Source: Ignavibacteriales bacterium
GTDB lineage: Bacteria > Bacteroidota > Ignavibacteria > Ignavibacteriales > Ignavibacteriaceae
Length of the DNA stretch: 64,000 nt
Reading direction: 5' to 3'
Assembly: GCA_016707585.1 (NCBI GenBank)
Contig: JADJHL010000001.1
Span: forward strand, 1-64,000
Part shown: one piece after another, positions 9,143-18,859 of the stretch
Numbering within the stretch: the stretch's first letter is position 1
Layout: each line of letters opens with the position of its first letter
The notes under the pieces: generated by a model
Database searches by the model: none
Seen by the model: the letters and a program-made list of their open reading frames with translations, nothing else
What the model was told of the DNA's origin: nothing
Position numbers and translations under genes: made by a program

Positions 9143-9946
9143 ATGCCGGAACAAGAAAAGAAAATATATTTTTTTATTGATGAAAGCGGCGATCCAAATT
9201 TTTATGGAAAGGGCAAAAAATTACTTGTAGGTAACGAAGGTTATCAGCCATTATTATTAATTGGAATGATTGAAACTGAAAATCGAAAATTATTAAGGAA
9301 ATCGATTTTAGAATTTCAAAAAAATTTAGAAGCCGATCCATTATTTAAATCTCTTCATTCGATTAAGCCAGGCTGGTATCTTCACGCTATTGAAGATCAT
9401 CCTGATATCAGAACAAAATTTGTATCACATCTTCGTTCATTAGATGGATTCAGGACGTTTATTGTAATCGGCAGAAAAGATGTAAAACGATTTGCGCGAA
9501 AGCATAACAATAATCCTGTTGAATTTTATTACGATATGCTATATCATTTATTAAAGGATAGATTAAGAGATGAATCGGTAACTTACCATCTTTATTTGGC
9601 TAAAAGACAAAAAACGAAGATGACTTTTTTTGAGGAATCGGTAATCAAAGCTATTGATAGAGATAATCAGCGCAGAAAAAATCCAATTAAAGTAACTTAT
9701 AAGTGCGATGTAGTTTTGAGCAGTGAATACCCAGAGTTAAGTGTTATTGATTATATGCTCTGGTCATTACAACGTTATATTCGCAAAAATGAATCAAGAT
9801 TTTATGAAGCACTTCTTTCAAAATATAACCTGATAATTGATTTATACGATACAGCTAATTATTCTAAAGCAAACTCCGGTAAATCAAATTACTACAACTC
9901 TTCGAATATTTTTAATTTGGATAAATGTTCTGAGTTCACTCTATAA
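9143..9946 (+). CDS. DUF3800-domain protein (RNase H-like fold family)
   Basis: The N-terminal FFIDESGDPNF motif (residues 10-20) is the hallmark of DUF3800. The acidic residues and a later SVIDYMLWSLQR helix (about 199-210) fit the RNase H-like arrangement proposed for the family. Length 267 aa, intact. DUF3800 proteins are frequent in variable and defence-rich regions, but their substrate is not established. The gene is bracketed by 61-bp direct repeats and faces an FRG gene. The Shine-Dalgarno is weak (AAAAGCAATTAA before ATG). Confidence 0.85.
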   Translation: MPEQEKKIYFFIDESGDPNFYGKGKKLLVGNEGYQPLLLIGMIETENRKLLRKSILEFQKNLEADPLFKSLHSIKPGWYLHAIEDHPDIRTKFVSHLRSLDGFRTFIVIGRKDVKRFARKHNNNPVEFYYDMLYHLLKDRLRDESVTYHLYLAKRQKTKMTFFEESVIKAIDRDNQRRKNPIKVTYKCDVVLSSEYPELSVIDYMLWSLQRYIRKNESRFYEALLSKYNLIIDLYDTANYSKANSGKSNYYNSSNIFNLDKCSEFTL

Positions 9947-10433
9947 AACAGTGTTATTTAAAATGTAAAATCCAAAAATTCTTTTGCACCTGTACCATTA
10001 CTGGTAACCTCCGCCATTTAGGGCGAGTTATGGTAACAAAACAACTTTTGGACTTACGGTTACAAACATAACAAAAGTAACAATAATAACAAGCCTATTC
10101 TTTTCGTAGTCTAACCTCAAATAAATCGTTATGACTTATTTTTTGCCATTTTTAATCCACCAACAAGCAACCCTCATTCCTGTAAATGTGTGTAGAGAGA
10201 AGCAATTTCTTTTGCAAAACTAAATGAATGGTTTTATAAAGACAATTAACAACTAACAATCAACAACTAAGAATTAAAGTTATAAGTCTGTTATTTATAA
10301 GTAGGCAATAGACAATATGCGGTAAGCAAAGAAATAAAATCTAGAATAATAAAAAAGAAATCCACTAACCCTTAAAACCAAAAACCACCTTTAACCCGGA
10401 CTGTTTAAAAACCTCCCAAACCCCGTAATTCCT
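9947..10433. other. Gene-free stretch between DUF3800 and the 21-bp array
   Basis: No reading frame of note. It contains several GGTAAC/GTTAC pieces at 10000-10055, direct-repeat copy 2 (10143-10203) and AT-rich 'aacaattaacaac' runs (10239-10275). The GTAGGCAATAGACAATATGC near 10301 resembles the GGCAGTCGACAAT repeat family. Genes on both sides point inward, so this is a convergent 3' region rather than a promoter region. Confidence 0.5.
10143..10203 (+). repeat. 61-bp direct repeat, copy 2 (right of DUF3800)
   Basis: It is near-identical (59/61) to 8873-8933. The differences are one A/T at GCWACCC and one A/T at GTAAWTGTG. See copy 1. Confidence 0.85.
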
Positions 10434-10748
10434 TAAAAATCATTCGTTTTCGAATAAAAACGCTTTGTAACACAGCAAAAACACGTTGTAACATCTTAAA
10501 AATGGTTTGTAAGTGGACAAAAATGACTTGTATCATCACAAAAACGGAATGTAACTGGACAAAAATGGCGTGTACGATCGCAAAAACGCTTTGTAACCTT
10601 TAAAAAACGGACTGAAAGATCACAAAAACAGAATGTAACCTCTCAAAAATGAAATGTAAATTCATAAAAACAGTTTGCACATTTGCAAAAACGTAATGTC
10701 AAACCTCAAAAACGCTCTGCACAATCATAAAAATAAACTTTAAAAGTA
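10434..10748. repeat. Degenerate tandem array, exactly 21-bp period, phased A-tracts
   Basis: Fifteen consecutive 21-bp units without a single indel. Each begins with a pyrimidine (once A) and five A residues, most continue with CG or TG, and most carry TGTAA about ten bases in. The other positions vary freely. Unit starts are 10434, 10455, 10476, 10497, 10518, 10539, 10560, 10581, 10602, 10623, 10644, 10665, 10686, 10707 and 10728. Stops fall in every frame, including the reverse frame that reads xCYxxFL, so it is not coding. With 21 bp = two helical turns, the A-tracts lie on one face of the helix, which predicts strong intrinsic curvature. It ends 11 bp from the 3' end of the neighbouring DUF1801 gene. 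Confidence 0.9.
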
Positions 10749-10759
10749 CATTAAACCCG

Positions 10760-11173
10760 TTACTTTAGTTTAGCCGCAACAGTAATTAATTTTTCTAAAA
10801 CCTTAACATCAACATCATCCAGCTTATTAATATACAGGCAACCTACTCCCGTTTTGTGCTTGCCAAGTTTTTTTAGTTCTGCATCATACTTCTTAATATC
10901 TAAAACAAGATTTAAAGAAAAGTTAGATTTACGAGGGGAGAATCCGATTTTAAACCATTCAACTTCTCTATCAGTAGCGGGGCTTTTATATATTTTTTTT
11001 CCAAAACCTATCATTGAACTGCCCCACATTTTTGGTTTTTCCTTTGTAGCCTTTTGCATAAGCTTAAGCAAGGTAAAACTGTCCTTACGTTTTGCTTCAT
11101 CTTTAAGGGAGCTAATAAAGTCTTCAACACTTGAATCGGTTTCTTTTGTTTTTATTACTGCAAGTTTGCCCAT
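10760..11173 (-). CDS. DUF1801-domain protein
   Basis: A 137-residue soluble protein of the DUF1801/YdhG-like family, recognised by the KPKMWGSSMIGFGK segment and the FSPRKSNFSLNL strand pair. No catalytic residues are known for the family. A second DUF1801-type gene lies upstream with a 33-bp gap, and the two probably form one transcription unit. Confidence 0.8.
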   Translation of the reverse strand: MGKLAVIKTKETDSSVEDFISSLKDEAKRKDSFTLLKLMQKATKEKPKMWGSSMIGFGKKIYKSPATDREVEWFKIGFSPRKSNFSLNLVLDIKKYDAELKKLGKHKTGVGCLYINKLDDVDVKVLEKLITVAAKLK

Positions 11174-11206
11174 TGTATTAATCTTTTCGTTTATGATAAA
11201 TTATTT

Positions 11207-11599
11207 TTATTTCAATCTATCTAATCTACCTTTTCGTTTTACAATGTTTTTATAATCCCACTGGATACTTTTTGATTTTTTCAACCAGCGTTTAAGATCT
11301 TTAATTTTAATCTGTTCAGCTAAATCGTAAAAAATTGATGCGTCTTTAAATTTTCTTGTGCCGGGTTTTAATTTTTCTTCTTCAAAACTTTCACCGCTCC
11401 AAAACATCAGGCGGATGCCGGCTTTCTGTTTACTGTATCCAACAACCGGGTTGCCATCTAAAAACCATACAGGATGTGAGTGCCAGATCTTGCTTTCTGC
11501 CTCGGTTAAGTTTCTATCAATTTCTTCTGCAAGAAGATTGCAAATCTTTTTCTCTTCGGGAGTTTGTTTATTGTTATATGATTTTATTTCTTTATTCAT
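11207..11599 (-). CDS. DUF1801-type protein
   Basis: A 130-residue soluble protein with the core HPVWFLDGNPVVGYSKQKAG followed by IRLMFWSGESF, typical of the DUF1801 fold. It differs clearly from its downstream neighbour, so it is not a recent duplicate. The sequence ends in a basic KRKGRLDRLK tail. Function unknown. Confidence 0.75.
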   Translation of the reverse strand: MNKEIKSYNNKQTPEEKKICNLLAEEIDRNLTEAESKIWHSHPVWFLDGNPVVGYSKQKAGIRLMFWSGESFEEEKLKPGTRKFKDASIFYDLAEQIKIKDLKRWLKKSKSIQWDYKNIVKRKGRLDRLK

Positions 11600-11687
11600 A
11601 GAAATCCATATTTGTATATCATTAATAAGCTTCAGAAAAACTCAATAAGTCGTTGCAGAATAAACAGGGGCTTCTTTGTTATTCGGT

Positions 11688-11712
11688 AGATTCCCGCCTT
11701 CGCGGGAATGAC
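11688..11712. repeat. Dispersed palindrome (cattcccgc ... gcgggaatct type)
   Basis: Inverted repeat AGATTCCCGC/GCGGGAATGAC in the gap between the DUF4256 and DUF1801 genes; the reverse complement of the 7764-7788 element with a slightly different loop. Confidence 0.75.
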
Positions 11713-11722
11713 AAATAGTACA

Positions 11723-12298
11723 TTAAACCTTTAGCACACCGCGGAAACTTCTGGCGGAATAGTAAGATTCAGCTCCATTATGGTAAGTAAAAACATTATT
11801 ATAACGGCGATCGCAAAAGATAGCTCCACCAAGTTTTCTAATATCATCCGGAGTTTTTACCCAGCTTGATGTTTTCAAATCGAAGTTGCCAAGTTTTTGA
11901 AGTTCACGATATTGTTCTTCTGTTAAAAGTTCAATTCCCATAGCCGTGGCAAAATCAACAGCGCTATCTTTTGGTTTATGTTCCTTTCTAGCAGTAAGTG
12001 CTGCACGATCGTAACAAAGACTTCTTCTATTGGCAGGACTTTCAGCAGAGCAATCAAAGAAAATAAATTCACCTGATTTTGTATCGTAGCCAATTACATC
12101 TGGCTCGCCGCCGGTTTTTTCCATCTCGTTTAAAGACCAAAGTTTTTCATTATTCTTTTCCAACTTCGCCAATACATTTTCCCATTTAATATCTTTGTGG
12201 CGATTAATGTTTTTTTCAAAACGTGTTTTTAAAATGTTAAGAAGCTCATCAATTTGTTTTGATGATAAAACATTTTTTGTGCTTTTGGTTTTGCTCAT
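11723..12298 (-). CDS. DUF4256-family protein
   Basis: A protein of 191 residues matching the DUF4256 pattern: LLNILKTRFEKNINRHKDIK near the start, then GGEPDVIGYD, FFDCSAESPANRRSLCYD and LGGAIFCDRR. No reaction is established. I use ATG 12298, which follows GAGGAAAAAAAT; the longer frame adds eleven residues without a ribosome-binding site. It forms a same-strand row with the two DUF1801 genes but is separated from them by a palindrome. Confidence 0.85.
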   Translation of the reverse strand: MSKTKSTKNVLSSKQIDELLNILKTRFEKNINRHKDIKWENVLAKLEKNNEKLWSLNEMEKTGGEPDVIGYDTKSGEFIFFDCSAESPANRRSLCYDRAALTARKEHKPKDSAVDFATAMGIELLTEEQYRELQKLGNFDLKTSSWVKTPDDIRKLGGAIFCDRRYNNVFTYHNGAESYYSARSFRGVLKV

Positions 12299-12390
12299 AT
12301 TTTTTTCCTCATTTGAATGTATAATGCACAATTTACAATGAACAACTTAATTTTAACAATTTGAAAACTTGAGGTGTGATCCAGAAGACT

Positions 12391-12416
12391 AAAAAGGCGA
12401 TTCGATGAATCGCCTT
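12391..12416 (-). terminator. Rho-independent terminator of the T9SS gene at 12446-14467
   Basis: A 10-bp perfect stem AAGGCGATTC/GAATCGCCTT with a 3-base loop, followed on the minus strand by five T residues, 30 bp past the stop codon. Confidence 0.85.
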
Positions 12417-12445
12417 AAATGAAAATTTAATGTACTGCTTAGTGC

Positions 12446-14467
12446 TTACTTCATTAAAATCATCTTTTTGGTTTCAATAAAACTGCCAACTTGTAATTTG
12501 TAAAAATAAGTTCCACTTGAAAGAGAAGATGCGATGAAATTCACTTCATAACTTCCTGCGGGTTTGTTTTCGTTTATAAGTGTTGCAATTTCGTCTCCAA
12601 GCAAATCATAAATTTTTAAAATCACTCGAGACCCTTCGACTCCGCTCAGGGTGACATTCGGGATTGTGTATTTTATAGTAGTACTTGGATTAAATGGATT
12701 TGGATAATTTTGTTCCAGTGAAAATGCTTGTGGTAAACTTAAATCCACTTCAACTTCATTTGAATATGCAAATGTTCCATCAAAATCTATTTGCTTTAAT
12801 CTGTAAGAGTATTTTCCATTTATGATTTTATCATCAAAAAAAGAATATGAGTGAGATTCTGCAGTTGTTCCATTCCCATCAACAAAACCAATGTTCTCCC
12901 ATATTTCACTTCTTGCTTCTAGCTTCTTACTTCTTTCGATCTGAAATCCAGAGTTGTTTAGTTCAGTTGCTGTAATCCAATTTAGTGTAACAGAATTATT
13001 TGAAACATTTACAGAGAAAGAAATCAACTCAACTGGAACAATAGAATTACCAAGCTGTCCATCAGGATTAATATCCTGGGCATAAATTCCACCAGCATCA
13101 TTTCTGTTATCACCCCAGGCGAGTTTGCAATTTTTATAAACATCAACCGTAGAAACCAATTGTAATTTGTCGCTTGTTGGATTGGAGAGAATTGTAAAAT
13201 TACCAGACCAAACAAAATCACCATTGTTGTTACAAGCAAACCCTTCAACTTTATCATTGGTTCCAGCGGCACTTCCTTCTAAATAAAACAAGTATGCTCT
13301 GCCACTTCCCATTTCAGAAGTTAAATAACTTATTGAGGTAGTAAGCGGAGCACTAAGTTCCTTAAATATTTTTGCATCATCTGTCCATTGTCTTGTTCCG
13401 TTTGATGAAAACTTTTGTCCGCTTATTCCATTTTGATTTTGATCCGGTTCTGTTTCCATCCAGAACACATACGTTTCATTTGTTGTATTATCAAAAGCAA
13501 CAACAGGATTAAATTTATGTCTGCTTGCTTTTAAAGATGCTTCTGATCCATTAATAGGAAAATAAATTGATCCACTTGAAGAAACTCTTTGAACGAATGC
13601 ACTTTGTAAATTGTTATTATCGCGATCATCATGCCAGGAAATTAATCCACCATTATTGTTATCAGAATAAACTTCTGGAACCGTGAAGGCTGCAATTGTA
13701 CCAAGATCTTGAATATTTGTATTCCAGCTTATTGTACCTGAAGATGTAATTTTTTTTGCACGAAGCTTAACTGTTTGTGCAGGAAAACTTCCTGTGGTTG
13801 CGGTATGAAAAACTATTACTCCACTGCTATCTGAAGTAACAACATCGGGATAATTATATCCTTCTGTTGCGGATTGCAGAACAATTGGATTTGTTCCCCA
13901 AAGTTTTACACCAGTGGGCGAAATTTTTTGTAAACCAACCTGGTATCTTGTTGCAGCAATTATCCATGCAACAACAATATTTCCATCATCAGTTTTTGCA
14001 AGTTTAGGATTAGCTTGAAAATCTGCAGTAGGATTTAAATCAATTCCGTTTGCGCCCCAAAGAAAATTCCCGGCAGGAGAAATTGCATAAACAAACGGAT
14101 TAAGATTTCCGCTGTTTCTTATATCAGAAAAAGCAATGATCGCATTATCATTATCATCAACTAAAAGATCATAATCAGTAATCCACGTATCTTGTGGATT
14201 GCTGCTTACAAGCAATCCATTTGGTGCCCACAATTTATTTCCCATCGGATCCAATCTTTGAAGATAAACATTATAACTTCCGCTTCTTGTATCAAACCAG
14301 GAAACATAACATCCGCCATCAGACGTTGATCCAATTTTGGCAAGAGCTTGTTCGCCGGTTGTATCGCATACAGCTAAATTAGTTGCGGGATTGGTTGACC
14401 ATTGTGCAAAAGAATATGCTGATAGAAACACAAAGGCAAAGAGTAATCCAAAGTATAAAGTCTTCAT
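12446..14467 (-). CDS. T9SS-secreted repeat protein with C-terminal sorting domain
   Basis: Signal peptide MKTLYFGLLFAFVFLSAYSFA, then ~50-residue repeats of the type 'DGG..VSW.D.R.G.YNVYLQR....G...W..NG', probably beta-propeller blades. A fibronectin-like stretch (about 485-570) and the sorting domain follow (NYPNPFNPSTTIKYTIP ... KKMILMK). The protein should be exported by Sec, cross the outer membrane by T9SS and stay surface-attached or be released. It is homologous to the protein at 23218-24915. The sorting domain carries an in-frame repeat-derived TLSGVEGSR. Start ATG 14467 follows AGGAAAA. Binding partner unknown. Confidence 0.9.
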   Translation of the reverse strand: MKTLYFGLLFAFVFLSAYSFAQWSTNPATNLAVCDTTGEQALAKIGSTSDGGCYVSWFDTRSGSYNVYLQRLDPMGNKLWAPNGLLVSSNPQDTWITDYDLLVDDNDNAIIAFSDIRNSGNLNPFVYAISPAGNFLWGANGIDLNPTADFQANPKLAKTDDGNIVVAWIIAATRYQVGLQKISPTGVKLWGTNPIVLQSATEGYNYPDVVTSDSSGVIVFHTATTGSFPAQTVKLRAKKITSSGTISWNTNIQDLGTIAAFTVPEVYSDNNNGGLISWHDDRDNNNLQSAFVQRVSSSGSIYFPINGSEASLKASRHKFNPVVAFDNTTNETYVFWMETEPDQNQNGISGQKFSSNGTRQWTDDAKIFKELSAPLTTSISYLTSEMGSGRAYLFYLEGSAAGTNDKVEGFACNNNGDFVWSGNFTILSNPTSDKLQLVSTVDVYKNCKLAWGDNRNDAGGIYAQDINPDGQLGNSIVPVELISFSVNVSNNSVTLNWITATELNNSGFQIERSKKLEARSEIWENIGFVDGNGTTAESHSYSFFDDKIINGKYSYRLKQIDFDGTFAYSNEVEVDLSLPQAFSLEQNYPNPFNPSTTIKYTIPNVTLSGVEGSRVILKIYDLLGDEIATLINENKPAGSYEVNFIASSLSSGTYFYKLQVGSFIETKKMILMK
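12625..12655. repeat. Dispersed repeat inserted in frame in a T9SS sorting domain
   Basis: The GACCCTTCGACTCCGCTCAGGGTGAC-type repeat (arms CCCT..AGGG and CGACTCCG core) encodes TLSGVEGSR between the NPST..YTIP strand and LKIYDLLGDE of the sorting domain. Related T9SS domains in this window have other sequence at this point. Confidence 0.7.
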
Positions 14468-14605
14468 TTTTTTTCCTGTTGTTTTTATAAACATAATCAT
14501 TAATGATAAATAATTAAAGGTGTGCCAATTATTTATTTACTCTCAACAATTATCACTTACTATCAAGCTTGCTTGCAAGTTTGATAAAAAAATGTTTGTT
14601 TGTAA

Positions 14606-17600
14606 TTGAATATTATAAATACTTATATAAAAACTATAAACGTGGTGATTTGTAGTAAATATAGTTTAGCTACGAGCTTTAAAGATTTTGTAAATCAAAA
14701 AGTTATTGCAGTTTTTGGTTTACTAGTTTTTTTAATTTCAACACAGCAAATTAATTCCCAATCAATTCTCTTCAATCATCTTACAACTAACAATGGGTTA
14801 TCAAACAATTATGTTTCAGATATTTTTCAGGATAGAACTGGGTTTTTATGGTTTGCAACTGATGATGGATTAAATCGTTTTGATGGATATGATTTTAAGA
14901 TATACAGAAATAATCCCGATGATAGAAATTCTATTTCAGATAATACAATTTTATCATTTACTGAAGATGCAGATGGAAATTTATGGATCGGAACAAAGAA
15001 TGGCTTTGTAAATAAATATGATCCAATCCTTGATAAATTTACCAGGTGGGAAATAAAATCTGATATCACAAAAGAAAATCCAATTAATGTTTTACACATA
15101 GATAAAAGCGGATTGGTCTGGATTGGAACCTATAGAAGCGGCTTGTACAGGCTTGATCCTAATTCCGGGAAGATTGATCGCTGGGTAATGGATGCAACTG
15201 ATCCAACCACATTAAGCAACAATTATGTTTCATCAATTGTTGAAGATAAGTTGGGCAATTTTTGGATAGGAACTTTTTTTGGATTAAATAAACTTAACTT
15301 ACAAAAATCTACAACCTCGTTTGAAAAATTTTTCTTCGAAAAAGATTACATAAATTCTTTAACAGATAACCTAATATGGTCCATTACGCAGTCTTCTACC
15401 GATAATAGTAAATTTTATATCGGCACAGCAAATGGAATAACGGAATTAAATACTTCTCAAAACAGATTTGTTAGAATTAAAATTGACAATCCATATAATT
15501 TACAATTTGGAACTGGCTCTGGTGTTGTTCTTGAGGAAATAAATAATGGTGAACAAATACTCTGGACAAACTCTTATGCGGGATTGATTAGGCTTAATAG
15601 TACTAAAAACAATCTTGTTAGATATTTGCCTGATAAGTCCAATCCTAATAGCATTGCAAGCTACCAGATAAATAAAATGCTAAAAGATAGATCCGGTGTT
15701 TTGTGGCTGGCAACAAATAAGGGTTTAAGTTTTTTTTCTCAAAAAAATAATAAAATCAACAATTTATTTCATTCATCTCGCTTTGATTTTAATTCATCAA
15801 AACTAAATACATTAAGCTCATCCGCAATTTTAAAAACAAAATCAAACACACTTTTTATTGGCACAGAGAAAGGCTTGTTCTATTCATCAAATAACTCTGC
15901 AATCGGAGAGCGTATAAAAAATAATATAATCTCAACACAAACCATTTGGTCGCTTGCAGAAGATAACCAGCACAATATCTGGATAGGCACTTATGGCGAT
16001 GGTTTATATAAATTTAATCCTGCAACACAAAGGTTAGAAAAATTTGATGTGTTGAAAAATATTGTTCGCTCTTCTTCAAGGAATTTTATTAAGTCGTTAG
16101 CTGTTGATAGAAACAATAACCTGTGGGCTGGTACATGGGGAGTTGGGTTAGCAAAACTTAATTTATCAACAAACGAAATAAAACATTTTCATCATTTTAA
16201 TGACAATTCCAATTCTCTTAGTCATGATGATGTTTGGGTAATTTTTATTGATAGCAAGAATAGAATATGGATTGGAACAAATGGCGGCGGTCTAAATCTT
16301 TACATTGAATTGAATGGCGGAATGTTTTATCGTCTCGGCAATGATTTAAATAGTCAGCCTGTGTTAAACAGCAACAGCGTTTATTCAATCTGCGAATCTT
16401 CTATCAATCAAAACAATGATGAAACAATTTTATGGATTGGAACTAACAACGGATTAAATAAAATCGTTGTGGATAATAACGATATGAGTAAATCATCTTT
16501 ACCAAAGATAAAATCTGTAGAAAATTTTTCTATTAAAAATGGATTGACAGATAATTCAATTAAAAGTGTTGTAGAAGATGGCAATGGTAATCTTTGGCTT
16601 GGAACAAGTTCGGGAATATCGTTTTTTGATGTATCTAAAAACTCATTTACAAATTTTACAACCGCCGATGGAGTTATCGGAAACGATTTTAATTTTTCTT
16701 CCGGTGTAAAGTTTGATGAAGAGTTAATAATTCTTGGAAGCACATCAGGAATAAATTTTATAAATCCCAAATCAATTAATCTTTCTTCGCTCAACCCACC
16801 AATTGTTATCACAGATTTTCAAATCTTTAACAAATCAATTAAGCCTTCAGAAAACTCTGTTTTAACAAACAGCATTTTTAACACAAACGAAATTGTTCTT
16901 TCACACAAACAAAATGTGTTTTCATTTTTGTTTGCAGCACTTGATTACAACAATCCAAACTCAATTTCTTATGCTTATATGATGGAAGGCTTTGATAAGG
17001 ATTGGATTTCAAGCGGCGCGAGAAGATATATAACCTATACAAATCTTAATCCTGGTAAATATGTTTTTAAAGTTAAAGCAACAAATAGCGATGGTGTGTG
17101 GAATGATAAAATAACATCTGTAATTGTAGAGATAACTCCACCATGGTGGCAAACAATCTGGGCAATATTGATGTACTTTGTAGTTTTTGTTTTAGGTATT
17201 TGGGCAATAATAAAGTTTCAGAACAATCGCACAAAATTACAGCACGAATTAAGAATGCGCGAGTTTGAATCTTATCATCTTAAAGAAGTTGAGCAAATGA
17301 AATCTAGATTTTTTGCAAACATCTCACACGAGTTTCGAACCCCGTTAATGCTGATAAAAGGACCTCTGGAAGAATTATTGCGCGGAAGAATAAAAGATAA
17401 TCTTTCTGATTATTACAAAATGCTTTTGAAGAATACAGAAAAACTGCAACATTTAATAGATCAGCTTTTAGAATTATCTCAATTGGAGTCCGAAACGATT
17501 CCGATAAAAAAAGAAGCATACGATATTAGTAATATTCTAAAATCAATTTCTAATTCATTTCATTCTCTTGCAGATCAAAAAAACATTCGGTTTAATTTTC

Positions 17601-18859
17601 ATTCGAATGTTGAATCTGCAATTGCATTAATGGATAAAGATAAATTTGAAAAAATAATTAATAATCTCTTGAACAATGCTTTTAAGTTTACTGATGTTGG
17701 TGGAACTGTAAGTATTGAGCTTGCCGAAAAATTTATTTCAGGTAAAGACAATGCATTAATTTCAATAAGCGATTCTGGTGTTGGTATATCAAAAGAAAAT
17801 CAGTCTAAAATTTTTAATAGATTTTTCCAGGTTGATGACTCATCAAAAAGAAATTATGGTGGTTCCGGAATTGGTTTGGCGCTTGTAAAAGAGTTAACAA
17901 CGCTGCTTGGTTGGGAAGTTTCTGTAAGCAGCAATGAGGGCGAAGGAACTGAGTTTACCATACAAATTCCTCTATTATCCCTAGAAGAAATTAAAACAAT
18001 TACTTCTTTATCCAATAGTCTGGGTCATCAAGATAACTTGAAGAAAGAAGTTGAATTTAAAAAAGTTGATGACGATTACATTTTAGAAAATAATTTAAAA
18101 CCATTAATCCTATTTGTTGAAGATCAAAGTGAAGTTAGGGATTATGTTCTTGGTTTGCTGAAACAAGATTACAATTTACTCCAATCAGAAAATGGTAAAC
18201 TCGGGCTTGATATAGCGATAAATAGTTTGCCCGATTTAATTATAAGCGATGTTATGATGCCGGTAATGGATGGATTTGAACTTTGTAAGAAATTAAAAAC
18301 TGATTGGAGGACAAGTCACATTCCAATAATTCTTTTAACAGCAAAGGCAACACAACAAAGTAAAATTGAAGGCCTGGAATTTGGCGCTGATGATTACTTA
18401 ACCAAACCATTTGATTTTGAAGAGTTATCAATACGAATAAAAAATCTTATCTCCCAAAGAAAGCTTCTTAAAGAAAAATTCAGTAAAGATATAAATACAA
18501 CCGTAGAGTCAATTACAGCCAATACGTTTGAAAAGGAATTTATAGAAAAGATTAATAGAATAATTGAATCACAATTGCAGAATGAAAACTTTACAAGTGA
18601 AAACCTTGCAGAAGAACTATTTGTTAGCCGCAGTCAGCTTAACAGAAAACTAAATGCAATAACTGACAAAGGTCCGGGCGAGTTTATTAGAATCTACAAA
18701 CTAAAACGTGCCGCACAAATGATCCTAACAAACAAATTAAGCATAACCCAAATAGCGCTTGAGGTAGGGTTTAGCAGTCCGGCACAATTCACAAGAGCAT
18801 TTCAAAAACACTTTAATTGTTTACCATCTGAATTTCAATTATCCAATCATAAAAAATAA
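14606..18859 (+). CDS. Hybrid two-component sensor/regulator (HTCS)
   Basis: One polypeptide of 1417 residues senses outside and acts on DNA inside. Order: signal/TM segment (~30-50); about a dozen two-component-propeller repeats (LWIGT..GL.. type) to ~760; a Y_Y_Y domain; TM helix ~848-870; HisKA with ISHEFRTP (His ~907); HATPase (N-box ~1020, SDSGVGIS ~1055, GGSGIGLAL ~1085); receiver with phospho-Asp in SDVMMPVMDG (~1215); AraC-type HTH ~1312-1417. HTCS proteins commonly control polysaccharide-utilisation or export genes. Here T9SS cargo genes follow on the same strand and could be targets. The first codon is TTG with no clear Shine-Dalgarno, so the exact start is uncertain. Confidence 0.92.
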   Translation: MNIINTYIKTINVVICSKYSLATSFKDFVNQKVIAVFGLLVFLISTQQINSQSILFNHLTTNNGLSNNYVSDIFQDRTGFLWFATDDGLNRFDGYDFKIYRNNPDDRNSISDNTILSFTEDADGNLWIGTKNGFVNKYDPILDKFTRWEIKSDITKENPINVLHIDKSGLVWIGTYRSGLYRLDPNSGKIDRWVMDATDPTTLSNNYVSSIVEDKLGNFWIGTFFGLNKLNLQKSTTSFEKFFFEKDYINSLTDNLIWSITQSSTDNSKFYIGTANGITELNTSQNRFVRIKIDNPYNLQFGTGSGVVLEEINNGEQILWTNSYAGLIRLNSTKNNLVRYLPDKSNPNSIASYQINKMLKDRSGVLWLATNKGLSFFSQKNNKINNLFHSSRFDFNSSKLNTLSSSAILKTKSNTLFIGTEKGLFYSSNNSAIGERIKNNIISTQTIWSLAEDNQHNIWIGTYGDGLYKFNPATQRLEKFDVLKNIVRSSSRNFIKSLAVDRNNNLWAGTWGVGLAKLNLSTNEIKHFHHFNDNSNSLSHDDVWVIFIDSKNRIWIGTNGGGLNLYIELNGGMFYRLGNDLNSQPVLNSNSVYSICESSINQNNDETILWIGTNNGLNKIVVDNNDMSKSSLPKIKSVENFSIKNGLTDNSIKSVVEDGNGNLWLGTSSGISFFDVSKNSFTNFTTADGVIGNDFNFSSGVKFDEELIILGSTSGINFINPKSINLSSLNPPIVITDFQIFNKSIKPSENSVLTNSIFNTNEIVLSHKQNVFSFLFAALDYNNPNSISYAYMMEGFDKDWISSGARRYITYTNLNPGKYVFKVKATNSDGVWNDKITSVIVEITPPWWQTIWAILMYFVVFVLGIWAIIKFQNNRTKLQHELRMREFESYHLKEVEQMKSRFFANISHEFRTPLMLIKGPLEELLRGRIKDNLSDYYKMLLKNTEKLQHLIDQLLELSQLESETIPIKKEAYDISNILKSISNSFHSLADQKNIRFNFHSNVESAIALMDKDKFEKIINNLLNNAFKFTDVGGTVSIELAEKFISGKDNALISISDSGVGISKENQSKIFNRFFQVDDSSKRNYGGSGIGLALVKELTTLLGWEVSVSSNEGEGTEFTIQIPLLSLEEIKTITSLSNSLGHQDNLKKEVEFKKVDDDYILENNLKPLILFVEDQSEVRDYVLGLLKQDYNLLQSENGKLGLDIAINSLPDLIISDVMMPVMDGFELCKKLKTDWRTSHIPIILLTAKATQQSKIEGLEFGADDYLTKPFDFEELSIRIKNLISQRKLLKEKFSKDINTTVESITANTFEKEFIEKINRIIESQLQNENFTSENLAEELFVSRSQLNRKLNAITDKGPGEFIRIYKLKRAAQMILTNKLSITQIALEVGFSSPAQFTRAFQKHFNCLPSEFQLSNHKK

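Noticed and set aside
10434..10748. CRISPR array
   Set aside because: There are no identical repeats with separate spacers; the units are 21 bp, degenerate and contiguous, and no cas genes are near.
10434..10748. Heptapeptide-repeat coding sequence (reverse frame xCYxxFL)
   Set aside because: In-phase TGA stops occur in several units and no start or long frame exists in any direction.
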